From G963704535 sp963704535 (lineage in GTDB: Bacteria; Chloroflexota; Chloroflexia; Chloroflexales; Roseiflexaceae): a stretch of DNA of 64,000 nucleotides. The first letter of the stretch is position 1, and every line of letters begins with the position of its first letter. The translations under genes and the position numbers were made by a program. Of the stretch, positions 38,531-47,001 are shown piece by piece. The stretch covers positions 10,912,001 to 10,976,000 of the forward strand of contig OY969916.1 of assembly GCA_963704535.1 (NCBI GenBank). Reading direction: 5' to 3'. The notes below the pieces were generated by a model. It was not told where the DNA came from, searched no databases, and worked only from the letters and a program-made list of their open reading frames with translations.

Positions 38531-39691
38531 TTGGGTGGGACTCGCCAGAACTCGCATCCGTGGCTGGCTGACCACGTGATCTTTTTCGGCTATCGCTGGC
38601 TCTCCTGGGCCGCCACCGGGCTGCTATTGCTCGCCCTGGACAACCTGGCCACGTATGCCTGGCTGCTGGTGATCACCGCCGCGTTCAACCTCCCTCTCAC
38701 GCTGTTTGCCCAGCGCTATGTGCGTATCGCGCAGCATAACCCGGCGGTTATGAGCCTGGATGTGCTCTATGCTGTCCTGGTCCTGCTAGCCCACGGTGGA
38801 TGGAACAGCCCGTTTGTGTTCTACGCCTACAGCAGCCTGGTGCTGCCGGCGTTGCTGTTCGGCTGGCGCGGTGGGCTTATGGCCGGGCTCTCCTTTGCCG
38901 CCTTGGGTCCCGCCGCGCTGTGGGCCGCCAATGTGCCCATGCCGGGCGAGTGGCTGTTCGAGAATGCCGAGGGCTCCTGGACGGGCCTGGCGCTGATGAT
39001 GGTGGCGCCGCCGATCTTCGGCTGCGTGCTCCCCGCCATGGTCGAGCTGCTGCGGCGCGGGATCGCCAGTCAGGCGCAGCGGCGCGCGGGGCGCCGCCCG
39101 CCAATCGTCGGTGAGCTGGTCAACCGCGAGGTGGCGCCACAGCCGGCTCGCTTCGCCACCCTCACGCGCGACCCAGACCGGCGCCGCGAGAGCAGTCCGG
39201 TCGATGCGCCGCTGGCCGTACAGGCCACCAAAATCCGGGCCGCTGAACCGAGTGTCGAGGATCTGCGCCGGGTGCTGTTTGCCCCGCTCCTCACGCCCGA
39301 CGGCGACTTATCCGCAGTCCTGGATCTGCTGGCGCAGCGCTTTGGCCAGCATACCGGCGCTACAACGCGCGTCACCCTGCTTGGTCGCACCCGCATTGTC
39401 CATCCAATCAACCGCAGTCTCCTCATCCGCCTGGCCCAGGAGGCGCTGCTGAATATCCAGCAGCACGCCCACGCCTCCTCCGCGACGCTGACGCTCCGCT
39501 ATGACGCGACCTCGGTCGTGCTGCTCATCCAGGACAATGGCATTGGCCTGCTGGACGGCACCTATGAGCGTCCTGGTCTGCACGCGCTCCGGGCGATGAA
39601 CTACCGCCTGGCCGAGTTCGGCGGTCGCCTGGACGTCTTCGAGACTGAAGGCGGCGGAGTGACCGTTCGCGCCACCATCCCCCTCGAATGA
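38531..39691 (+). CDS. membrane histidine-kinase-like protein lacking the phospho-acceptor region
   Basis: About 386 residues. Five or six membrane helices (ATGLLLLALDNLATYAWLLVI, VMSLDVLYAVLVLLA, LVLPALLFGWRGGLMAGL and more) are followed by a NarL/DegS-type HATPase domain with AQEALLNIQQHAHA (N-box), IQDNGIGL and YERPGLHALRAM. The usual HisKA_3 dimerisation helix with its histidine is not recognisable: the segment VEDLRRVLFAPLLTPDGDLSAVLDLL takes its place. It may be a degenerate kinase or a partner ATPase. The start is uncertain: TTG 38531 has GAGG upstream; the frame is open back to 38282 inside ppc. No response regulator is adjacent. Confidence 0.7.
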   Translation: MGGTRQNSHPWLADHVIFFGYRWLSWAATGLLLLALDNLATYAWLLVITAAFNLPLTLFAQRYVRIAQHNPAVMSLDVLYAVLVLLAHGGWNSPFVFYAYSSLVLPALLFGWRGGLMAGLSFAALGPAALWAANVPMPGEWLFENAEGSWTGLALMMVAPPIFGCVLPAMVELLRRGIASQAQRRAGRRPPIVGELVNREVAPQPARFATLTRDPDRRRESSPVDAPLAVQATKIRAAEPSVEDLRRVLFAPLLTPDGDLSAVLDLLAQRFGQHTGATTRVTLLGRTRIVHPINRSLLIRLAQEALLNIQQHAHASSATLTLRYDATSVVLLIQDNGIGLLDGTYERPGLHALRAMNYRLAEFGGRLDVFETEGGGVTVRATIPLE

Positions 39692-39715
39692 CGGGCGTCC
39701 CCGTCGCGCATCTGT

Positions 39716-39745
39716 TTCACTATCCCTGCGCTTTTCGGGTATAAT
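39716..39745 (+). promoter_or_regulatory. likely promoter of PBP operon
   Basis: TTCACT at 39716-39721 and TATAAT at 39740-39745 with an 18-nt spacer, 42 nt before the ATG of the penicillin-binding protein gene. Confidence 0.55.
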
Positions 39746-39786
39746 ACCCGCGAACAAGAACGTGCTATGAAGGCTTTCGTTGCGTC

Positions 39787-41505
39787 ATGCGTCACTTTGT
39801 ACGAGTGCTTTGTCTGGTGGCCGCGCTTGGGCTCCTTGGCTACGGTATGCTTCAGCCAGTCAAGGAGGACACTCGCTGGCTGCTGGCGCTTTGGCTCGCC
39901 GCGCCGCTGCTGCTTGTAGCAGCTCGGCTTTCCCTGCCGGCCCAGCCGCAGGGATTCTCACGCAGCATCCAGAATCTGGGGCTGGTGATCAGCCTCGGTT
40001 TTGCGATGCTATCGCTCCAGTTGCTGCGCCAGCAGTTCGTGCGCGCCGACACGATCGCCAATATGGTTCATGTGGACGAGCAGACCGGCCAGACGACAAG
40101 CAACGTTCGCCGGGTCATCCAGTCGCTGCGTGTCCAGCGTGGGAAGATCTTCGACCGCAATGATGCCGTGCTGGTCGATACCCAGATCGTCGAGGGTGGT
40201 TTCGCCGTACGCTTCTACCCGCTGGCTGATCAGGTCGGCCCGGCGGCGTTCAGCAATATTGTCGGCTTCTATAGCCACCGCTACGGCGAGTCGGGCTTGG
40301 AGGCGTCCTATGGCGACTACCTGAGCGGCGAGCGCGACTCATATGGCCGCATTCGCGATACGCTGCTGGGCAAGCAACAGGTTGGCGATAATCTCCACCT
40401 GACGATCGATGTGCGCTTGCAGGCCGCCGCGATGCGGATCTTGGAGGGGCGCACCGGCTCGATCGTCGTGCTTGACCCGAAGACTGGCGCCGTGCTGGCG
40501 ATGGTGAGCCGGCCCAGCTTCGACCCGCGCGGGCTGGCGTTCAACCCGGCGGCCGACCGAGAAGCCGAAAACGAGCGGATCGAAGCTACCTGGAAAGCGA
40601 TCAACAGCGAGGGCGCCGGCCAGCCGCTGCTAAACCGCCCGACGCAGGGGCGCTACCCGCCTGGATCGACGTTCAAGACGGTAACAGCGGTCGGCGTGCT
40701 GGAGCATCCTGAGCAGGGCCGCCCCGATGAGATCGATTGCCCGAACACGCGCGAGACCGAAGCTGGTGCGCCGCCGGTGGTCAACGCCCTACAGGATCTG
40801 GCCAGCTTCACCGGCAACCCCACGAACCTGGAGCGGGTCTACGCGTTTTCGTGCAATACCGCGTTCGCCGAGTATGCCATGCGCCTAGGCCCCGAACTGA
40901 TGGCCGAGACCGCCGAGGCGTTCGATATCTTCCGCCCGCAGGACGCACCGGATCTGTACGAGGGCTTTACGGATCTGCCGACACTGCCCAGCTTGCTCTA
41001 CGTCAATCCGGGCTTCCTGAACCGGCGCGCGGCGCTGGCCGACACCGGCTTTGGGCAGGGAGAGCTGCTGATAACGCCCTTGCAGATGGCGATGATTGCG
41101 GCGGCGATCGGGAATGATGGGGTCATGATGCAGCCGTATGTGGTCGAGCAGATCACGCGCCCTGATGGGAGCGTCGTCGTGGCGCAGGGGCCACGCGCGA
41201 TCCGCCGGTCGATGTCGCGCGAAATAGCCGAGCGGATGCGCGCGAACATGCGCGCGGGGGTGGCTTACGGCTTCGGCAAGGCCGCCCAACAGGTCGATCC
41301 GAGCGTGGCCCTGGTCGGCGGCAAATCCGGTACGGCCGAGCATGGCCCAGGCACCACCCCGCACGCCTGGTTTATCGCGCTCGCTCCGATCGATCAGCCG
41401 CGTTACGCGGTCGCCGTGATGATCGAGAACGGAGCCGACGGTGCCGGAATCGGGGCCTCGCTGGCCGGCCAGACGCTGGCGGCGGCGTTTGAGCTTGAGC
41501 GGTAG
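39787..41505 (+). CDS. class B penicillin-binding protein (PbpA/FtsI-like transpeptidase)
   Basis: 572 residues. Three hydrophobic segments at the N-terminus (about 5-22, 31-48, 63-80) place the rest outside. A dimerisation-like domain (RGKIFDRNDAVLVDT) precedes the transpeptidase with SxxK in PPGSTFKT (S294, K297), SxN in AFSCNTAF and KTG-type VGGKSGTAEHG. It crosslinks peptidoglycan peptides and is a beta-lactam target. Domain layout resembles the PbpA proteins of Actinobacteria and Chloroflexota, which usually pair with a RodA/FtsW protein; none is adjacent here. First gene of a tight PBP-M20-S41 set. Confidence 0.92.
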   Translation: MRHFVRVLCLVAALGLLGYGMLQPVKEDTRWLLALWLAAPLLLVAARLSLPAQPQGFSRSIQNLGLVISLGFAMLSLQLLRQQFVRADTIANMVHVDEQTGQTTSNVRRVIQSLRVQRGKIFDRNDAVLVDTQIVEGGFAVRFYPLADQVGPAAFSNIVGFYSHRYGESGLEASYGDYLSGERDSYGRIRDTLLGKQQVGDNLHLTIDVRLQAAAMRILEGRTGSIVVLDPKTGAVLAMVSRPSFDPRGLAFNPAADREAENERIEATWKAINSEGAGQPLLNRPTQGRYPPGSTFKTVTAVGVLEHPEQGRPDEIDCPNTRETEAGAPPVVNALQDLASFTGNPTNLERVYAFSCNTAFAEYAMRLGPELMAETAEAFDIFRPQDAPDLYEGFTDLPTLPSLLYVNPGFLNRRAALADTGFGQGELLITPLQMAMIAAAIGNDGVMMQPYVVEQITRPDGSVVVAQGPRAIRRSMSREIAERMRANMRAGVAYGFGKAAQQVDPSVALVGGKSGTAEHGPGTTPHAWFIALAPIDQPRYAVAVMIENGADGAGIGASLAGQTLAAAFELER

Positions 41506-41517
41506 GAGCAGAATGTC

Positions 41518-42594
41518 ATGATCAACCAGGACCGCGTGCTGGCAACCTTCCTCGATCTGGTGCGGATTGATAACCCATCGGGCGAGGAGGACGCCATCGC
41601 CGCTCATGTCAGGAGCTTGCTTGAAGAGCTCGGGCTCCAGGTTGAAGAGGATTCGATCCACAACCTGCTGGCGCGGGTGCCGGGCGAGGGCGAGCCGCTG
41701 CTGCTCAACGCCCATCTGGATAGCGTGGCGCCATGCCGCGGCGTGCGCCCGGTCGTCGCCGATGGCGTTGTTCGCTCCAACGGCTATACAGTGCTTGGCG
41801 CCGATGATCTCGCTGGTGTGACGGCCATCATCGCGGGGGTGCGGGAAACGCTGGAGCGCGGCCGGCCGCATCGGGCGGTCGAGATCCTGCTGACCGTCCA
41901 GGAGGAGGTCGGCTTGCGGGGCGCCGCGTCCTTCGATGTGCGTTCCCTGCGTGCCCGCGAAGGGTACACGCTGGACTCCGATGGCGATTTCGGCAGCATC
42001 GTGGTCGGCGCGCCGGCCCAGGATAGCCTGTACGTCGAGGTGATCGGCCGGGCCGCCCACGCCGGGATTGTCCCGGAGCATGGCATCAACGCGATCGCCG
42101 TGGCAGGCGCGGCGCTGGCGGCTATGCCGCTCGGCCGCATCGACGCCGAGACGACTGCCAACATCGGGATCATCAAGGGCGGCAGCGCGACCAATATCGT
42201 CCCGGCCCAGGTGGAGTTGTGGGGCGAGGCGCGCAGCCACGACCAAGATAAGCTGGTCGCTCAGGTGCAGGAGATGGTCGCCGCATTGGAGGAGGCCGCG
42301 CGGGTGCGCGGCGCGCACGTTCGCGTCGAGATCACCCATAGGTATGACACCTATCGCCTTGACCAGGATCTGCCAGTCGTCCAGCGGGCCAGCGCGATAC
42401 TGCGTGCGATGGGGGTCGAACCGCGCTACCGGGTCAGCGGCGGCGGGAGTGATGTCAATATCTTCGCCCAGCGCAATCTGAGCGTCGCGAATTTGAGCGT
42501 CGGGTATCGGGAGATCCATTCGACCAATGAGCACATCGCCGTAGCCGATCTGGTTCGCTCCACCGAGATGGTGGTTCGCCTATTGGAGTTATGA
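41518..42594 (+). CDS. M20-family metallopeptidase, PepT-like
   Basis: 358 residues. Di-zinc ligands follow the M20 order: NAHLDSVAP (His, catalytic Asp), GADDLAG (bridging Asp), QEEVGLRG (catalytic and ligand Glu), DSDGDFGS (Asp) and IHSTNEHIAV (final His). A dimerisation lid (about 170-290, GRAAHAGIVPEHGINAI) is present. The pattern matches the PepT-like group, which trims small peptides in the cytoplasm. It starts 12 nt after the PBP stop and overlaps the S41 gene by 4 nt (ATGA), so it is probably co-transcribed with both. Confidence 0.93.
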   Translation: MINQDRVLATFLDLVRIDNPSGEEDAIAAHVRSLLEELGLQVEEDSIHNLLARVPGEGEPLLLNAHLDSVAPCRGVRPVVADGVVRSNGYTVLGADDLAGVTAIIAGVRETLERGRPHRAVEILLTVQEEVGLRGAASFDVRSLRAREGYTLDSDGDFGSIVVGAPAQDSLYVEVIGRAAHAGIVPEHGINAIAVAGAALAAMPLGRIDAETTANIGIIKGGSATNIVPAQVELWGEARSHDQDKLVAQVQEMVAALEEAARVRGAHVRVEITHRYDTYRLDQDLPVVQRASAILRAMGVEPRYRVSGGGSDVNIFAQRNLSVANLSVGYREIHSTNEHIAVADLVRSTEMVVRLLEL

Positions 42595-44057
42595 CTTTCG
42601 TGCGTCTGCCTGCCACGTCACGCTATCGAGCGCTGCTACAGCCGCTACGGCTGGTGCTGTTCGCCGGTGTCATGATGACGAATGCAAGCTGTAGCGCAGT
42701 GCCGATTGGCACCGTGCCGTTCACCGGCCCTTCGTCTGTTGCCGTGGCCGCGCCGACCCGTGCGACGCCGCCAGCCTCCCCGACCGCGCGCCCCGCCCCG
42801 CGACCGACCCTGCGGCCGACCAGCGTCCCCACCCTGTCACCGCTTCCGTCGATCGAACGGAAGCCGCCAACCGCCCTGCCAACACCGGCGCGCTCGCCGA
42901 TCGCCACCTCACTTTCGCCCACCGCGCCGGTACTCTCGTCGGAGCAGCGCCGGCAGATCTTCGAAGAGGTCTGGCGCACGGTGAAAGATCATTATCTGTA
43001 TGCGGATTTTCGCGGCCTCGACTGGGATGCGTTGCGGGAGGAGTATGAGCCGCGGCTCGCGTTTGATCAGAGCAGAGATGAATTTTATGCGATGATGGCC
43101 GAGATGGTGGCCCACCTGGACGATCATCACTCGCGCTTCGTCGCGCCGTCGGCGGTGCTGACTGAGGACGCGGTCGCCAGTGGACGCGAGATCACGGTCG
43201 GCATCGGGGTCGTCGCCAAGCCGAAGCCCGACGGCGCGTTTATCCAGTTGGTCTTTCCCGATAGCCCGGCCGAACAGGCTGGCCTGCGCCCGCGCGACCG
43301 GATCATCGCCGTCGACGGGCGTGCCTATACCATCGAAGACGGCGACCTGGAAGGGCCGGAGGACTCGACGACCCGGCTGACCGTCGTGCGGCCCGGCGAG
43401 AAGAAGCCGCGTGATGTCGTGCTGACACGCCAGGAAGTGCAGACCCACATCCTGCCCGCTTACCAGCGCTTTCCCGGCGATATCGGCTATGTCTCGGTCC
43501 CAACCCTGTGGGTCAACGACATGGATGAGCAGGTCAGCGGCGCACTGACCGACCTGCGCGCGACCGGCCAGCTCGATGGGCTGATCCTGGATGTGCGTTC
43601 CAATACCGGCGGGTGGGGCCATGTGCTGTCGGGCATATTGAGCCACTTCGTGCGCGGCCAGGTCGGGGTCTTCTTCGATCGGCGCCACGAGCGACCGCTT
43701 GAGGTCGAGCAGCCGGCTGGCCCCGATTTGCGCCATGTGCCCTTGGTGGTGCTGGTCGACGGCGACACGGCCTCGTATGCCGAGGTGCTTGCGGCGGTGT
43801 TGCAGCGCGAGCGGCATGCGCTGGTGGTCGGGGCGCCGACGGCAGGAAATACTGAGACGATCTACCCCTATACATTGTCCGATGGATCGCGGCTATGGCT
43901 CGCCCAGGAGGGCTTCCGCCTCCAAAATGGCGTTAACCTGGAGGGTACCGGCGTCCAGCCGGACGAGGTGGTTGACGTCGATTGGACACGCTATAGCGAG
44001 GATGACGATCCGCAGCTTCTGGAAGCGCTACGTCTGCTGGGGGCCGGCCCAAAATGA
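42591..44057 (+). CDS. S41-family C-terminal processing protease-like lipoprotein
   Basis: 488 residues. Hydrophobic leader ending in TNASC (lipobox), then a Pro/Thr/Ala-rich linker (about 40-115), a helical domain (EVWRTVKDHYLYADFRGLDWDALREEY), a PDZ domain (about 205-280, PDSPAEQAGLRPRDRIIAVDG) and the S41 core (LDVRSNTGGWG). The catalytic serine is in GDTASYAEVLAAVLQ. The usual lysine three or four residues into the TFGKG-type strand is replaced: here APTAGNTET. So the dyad may use another residue or the protein may be inactive. ATG overlaps the M20 stop (ATGA). Confidence 0.85.
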   Translation: MTFVRLPATSRYRALLQPLRLVLFAGVMMTNASCSAVPIGTVPFTGPSSVAVAAPTRATPPASPTARPAPRPTLRPTSVPTLSPLPSIERKPPTALPTPARSPIATSLSPTAPVLSSEQRRQIFEEVWRTVKDHYLYADFRGLDWDALREEYEPRLAFDQSRDEFYAMMAEMVAHLDDHHSRFVAPSAVLTEDAVASGREITVGIGVVAKPKPDGAFIQLVFPDSPAEQAGLRPRDRIIAVDGRAYTIEDGDLEGPEDSTTRLTVVRPGEKKPRDVVLTRQEVQTHILPAYQRFPGDIGYVSVPTLWVNDMDEQVSGALTDLRATGQLDGLILDVRSNTGGWGHVLSGILSHFVRGQVGVFFDRRHERPLEVEQPAGPDLRHVPLVVLVDGDTASYAEVLAAVLQRERHALVVGAPTAGNTETIYPYTLSDGSRLWLAQEGFRLQNGVNLEGTGVQPDEVVDVDWTRYSEDDDPQLLEALRLLGAGPK

Positions 44058-44093
44058 TTGTGGCGCCGCTCCTCAACCTCCTTTCCTCTTCCC

Positions 44094-44190
44094 TAAAAAG
44101 GGGGAGTTTGAGAGGGCCGTCCCTCAAGAATAACCCCGGTTCCCTAAAAAGGGGGAGTTTGAGAGGCTCGCCCCTCAAGAATAACCCCGC
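44094..44190. repeat. two palindromic intergenic elements in tandem
   Basis: Two near-identical 58-nt copies (CCTAAAAAGGGGGAGTTTGA, GAGG core, CCCCTCAAGAATAACCCCG) fill the gap before hisB. The second ends 10 nt from the hisB ATG, leaving no normal ribosome site. Confidence 0.8.
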
Positions 44191-44198
44191 TTACCACA

Positions 44199-44792
44199 AT
44201 GAGTGAGCGAACCGCGACAATTAGTCGCCGCACCGGCGAGACCGACATTACGCTGACGTTGGCCCTCGACGGCTCGGGTGCCGCCGACGTCACGACGGGG
44301 ATCGGCTTTCTCGATCATATGCTGGCGCTCTTCGCCAAGCATGGATTATTTGACATAACTGTAAGAGCCCAGGGAGATCTCCAAGTTGACGAGCACCACA
44401 CTGCCGAAGATGTCTGCATCTGCCTGGGGCAGGCGCTAGAGCAGGCGCTGGGGCAGCGGCGCGGGATCGTGCGCACCGCTCACAGCTTCGTGCCGATGGA
44501 CGAGGCGCTTGGGTTCGTCGCGGTCGATCTGGGTGGCCGCCCGTACTGTGTCGTCGAGGCCGAATTCGTCACTCCCAAAGTCGGGCAGCTTGGCACTGAT
44601 CTGATCGCGCACCTATTCGAAAGTATCGCCGTCCACGGGCGGCTCAATCTGCACGCGCGCGTGCTGTATGGCCGCAACGATCACCACAAGGTCGAGGCGC
44701 TGTTCAAAGCGCTCGGGCGGGCGCTCGACGCGGCGACCCGGATCGACGATCGGCTCGGCGGCGCGGTGCCGAGCACCAAGGGCACACTCTAA
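44199..44792 (+). CDS. hisB: imidazoleglycerol-phosphate dehydratase
   Basis: 197 residues, the usual monofunctional length. The manganese-binding motifs are intact: GFLDHMLALFAKHG and DEHHTAEDVCICLG in the first half, HLFESIAVHGRLNLHARVLYG and NDHHKVEALFKALGRAL in the second. It dehydrates imidazole glycerol phosphate to imidazole acetol phosphate, step 7 of histidine synthesis. No other his gene is next to it. The leader is a repeat without a clear ribosome site, so leaderless or repeat-dependent initiation is possible. Confidence 0.97.
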   Translation: MSERTATISRRTGETDITLTLALDGSGAADVTTGIGFLDHMLALFAKHGLFDITVRAQGDLQVDEHHTAEDVCICLGQALEQALGQRRGIVRTAHSFVPMDEALGFVAVDLGGRPYCVVEAEFVTPKVGQLGTDLIAHLFESIAVHGRLNLHARVLYGRNDHHKVEALFKALGRALDAATRIDDRLGGAVPSTKGTL

Positions 44793-44802
44793 ATTGTGGA
44801 GC

Positions 44803-44872
44803 ATCACGAGGAGATAGAAGGAGGATAGCATCTCCATCCTCGATCCTCCATCCTCTATCCTCTATCCTCGTT
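44803..44872. repeat. TCTATCC heptamer repeat with inverted arm
   Basis: GAGGAGATAGAAGGAGGATAG followed by CATCTCCATCCTCGATCC, TCCATCC, TCTATCC, TCTATCC units. The purine arm pairs imperfectly with the pyrimidine arm. It lies between hisB and plsX, 12-25 nt before the plsX ribosome site. Confidence 0.75.
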
Positions 44873-44896
44873 TCTGAAGGAAAGGTAGCACGCATC

Positions 44897-46000
44897 GTGC
44901 GAATTGTCCTAGACGCGGCCGGCGGGGACCACGCGCCGGAGCAGCCGGTGCGCGGCGCGGTGATGGCCGCCCGCGAGCTTGGCTGCGCGATTGTGCTGGT
45001 CGGCCCGGAGACGCCGATCCGGGCCGAGCTAGCCCGGCAGCCGACCAACGACCTTGATCTGACGGTCGTTGACGCCCCCGAGGTGATCGGAATGGATGAG
45101 CCCCCGGCCCAAGCCGTCCGCCGCCGGGCACGCTCGTCGCATGTCGTCGGGCTGCGTATGGTGCGCGACGGCGCGGCCGACGCCTTCGTCTCCGCCGGCC
45201 ATAGCGGCGCGACGATGGCCGGCGCCACGCTGATCCTGGGCCGTATCCAGGGCATCGAGCGGCCCGCGCTGGCATCGATCTTTCCGGCTCACCCGCGCCC
45301 ATTCTTGATTTTGGACATTGGCGCGACCACCGATTGCCGGCCGGAGTACCTAGTGCAGTTCGCGCAGATGGGCAGCGTCTACGCCGAGCGCGCACTCGGC
45401 ATTCCCGGCCCGCGCGTCGCGCTGCTGGCCAATGGCGAGGAACAGAGCAAGGGCGATCGGCTGGTGCAGGAAGCCTACGCGCTGCTGCGCTCCAGCGCGC
45501 TCAACTTCGTCGGCAACGCCGAGCCGAAGGATGCGCTCGTCGGCGGCGCCTGCGATGTGCTGGTGTGCGATGGTTTCGTCGGCAATCTGTTTATCAAGCA
45601 AGCCGAAGCGGTTGTCCGGCTGGCCCGCGATCTGGCGCTTGCGGAAGTGCGGCGCGATCTGCCGCGTCGCCTGCTGCCGGGGCTGCTGCCGGCCGCGCTC
45701 ATGGTTGGGCTGGGCCGTGGCGGAGTGCGACGCGGCGCGCTGCTGGGGATGCTGGTGGCCGCGCCCGCGCTGCTGGGCAGCCTGCTCATCCCGGCGCTGC
45801 TCCGCTTCCGCAAGAAAGCCGACTACCGATTCTACGGCGGCGCGCCGCTGCTTGGCCCCCGCGGCGTGGCGATCATCGCCCACGGCAAGTCCGACGCCGC
45901 CGCAGTGATGAACGCGATCCGCCAGGCCATGGAAGCGGTCGAGCGCGGGACAGTGACCGGGATCGCCGATACGATCGCGCCGGTGGAGATGAGCCGATGA
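44897..46000 (+). CDS. plsX: phosphate acyltransferase PlsX
   Basis: 367 residues. Family motifs: VLDAAGGDHAPEQPVRGAV at the N-terminus, VSAGHSGATMAGA (usually SAGNTGA), LDIGATTDCRPEYL, VALLANGEEQSKGD and VGNLFIKQAEA. It makes acyl-phosphate from acyl-ACP for phospholipid synthesis. A hydrophobic segment (about 258-300, LLPAALMVGLGRGGVRRGALLGMLVAAPALLGSLLIP) sits before the conserved DYRFYGGAPLLG and makes the protein some 35 residues longer than usual. GTG start with GAAGGAAAGG upstream. It overlaps the GNAT gene by 4 nt. Confidence 0.93.
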   Translation: MRIVLDAAGGDHAPEQPVRGAVMAARELGCAIVLVGPETPIRAELARQPTNDLDLTVVDAPEVIGMDEPPAQAVRRRARSSHVVGLRMVRDGAADAFVSAGHSGATMAGATLILGRIQGIERPALASIFPAHPRPFLILDIGATTDCRPEYLVQFAQMGSVYAERALGIPGPRVALLANGEEQSKGDRLVQEAYALLRSSALNFVGNAEPKDALVGGACDVLVCDGFVGNLFIKQAEAVVRLARDLALAEVRRDLPRRLLPGLLPAALMVGLGRGGVRRGALLGMLVAAPALLGSLLIPALLRFRKKADYRFYGGAPLLGPRGVAIIAHGKSDAAAVMNAIRQAMEAVERGTVTGIADTIAPVEMSR

Positions 46001-46893
46001 CGATCATTTCACGCCCCTACAACGGTGAGGATGATTACACCCGCATGCAGACCTTACTGACTGTCGGCTATGCCCTCGACGGCCCGGCGGTCTACTGTAC
46101 CATCGGCGATCTGGATTGGTGGCGGAGCACCAGCGATGACCCTGACGCGATCGCCCAGGCGCAGCTGTGGCTCGACGATCGCGATGTCATCGGCTTTGTC
46201 TGGCCGGGCAAGGGCCAGGTCGATATCATCACTCACCCGCACCACCGCGCGATCGAGGAGCAGATGCTGACATGGGCCGAGCAGCGGCGCCCCGATACGC
46301 CGCCGGCCGAGGGCCAGCCGCTACGCCTGCGCGTTGGGAGCCTCACACGGGATGCGGCCCGCAACGCTCTCCTCCAGCGGCGCGGCTACCAGCGCACCGA
46401 CGACTTCTTCCGCTGTCACAGCTACCTCCTCGACGGGCCGCTCCCGGAGCCCCAACTCCCGCCGGGGTACACGCTGCGCCACCTACAGGGCGAAGCGGAT
46501 CTCGACCAACGCGTGGCCGTCCACCGGGATGCCTTCGCCCCCTCGCGGATGAGCGTCGCCAAGCACCAGAGAGCTATGAGTGCGCCGACCTACCGGCAAG
46601 ACCTGGACCTGATCGTGGTCGCGCCGGACGAGACCTTTGCGGCCTTCTCGATTGTGTGGTTCGATCCTACGAATCGATTCGGCCTGTTCGAGCCGGTCGG
46701 GTGCCACTCGGCGCACCGGCGCCAGGGGTTGAGTACCGCGATCCTGCGCGAGGGTATGCGGCGAATCAAAGCCCTTGGCGGGCACACGGCCTATGTCAAC
46801 GGGTGGCGCGATGATAGCGCAGGCTCCCAGCTCTATAAGGCCACCGGCTTCCAAGAGGTCGACCGCGACTACGCCTGGGAGAAGGCTTTGTAA
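45997..46893 (+). CDS. GNAT-family N-acetyltransferase, two-domain
   Basis: 298 residues with two GNAT-like halves. The C-terminal half has the acetyl-CoA loop (VGCHSAHRRQGLSTAILREGMRRIKALGG, about 225-253) and the later YVNGWRDDSAGSQLYKATGFQE. The N-terminal half is degenerate but ends in the similar LLQRRGYQRTDDFF. ATG overlaps the plsX TGA, so translation is coupled. The acetyl acceptor is unknown. The longer open frame back to 45334 lies antiphase inside plsX and is not used. Confidence 0.85.
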   Translation: MTIISRPYNGEDDYTRMQTLLTVGYALDGPAVYCTIGDLDWWRSTSDDPDAIAQAQLWLDDRDVIGFVWPGKGQVDIITHPHHRAIEEQMLTWAEQRRPDTPPAEGQPLRLRVGSLTRDAARNALLQRRGYQRTDDFFRCHSYLLDGPLPEPQLPPGYTLRHLQGEADLDQRVAVHRDAFAPSRMSVAKHQRAMSAPTYRQDLDLIVVAPDETFAAFSIVWFDPTNRFGLFEPVGCHSAHRRQGLSTAILREGMRRIKALGGHTAYVNGWRDDSAGSQLYKATGFQEVDRDYAWEKAL

Positions 46894-46896
46894 TAG

Positions 46897-46985
46897 GGGA
46901 AAAAGGGGTTTGAGGGGGCTGCCCCCTCAGTCTCCTCCCACTCACATTGTAAAGTAGAACGGCGCTATCCGAAATCCGCGGGCCA
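46897..46985 (+). repeat. G5/C5 palindromic element with full tail
   Basis: GGGAAAAAGGGGTTTGAGG, core GGGGGCTGCCCCC, then TCAGTCTCCTCCCACTCACA, TTGTAAAGTAGAACGGCG and CTATCCGAAATCC. Ends about 17 nt before the hydrolase ATG. Confidence 0.85.
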
Positions 46986-47001
46986 CATGTAAGAGAACCA
47001 T

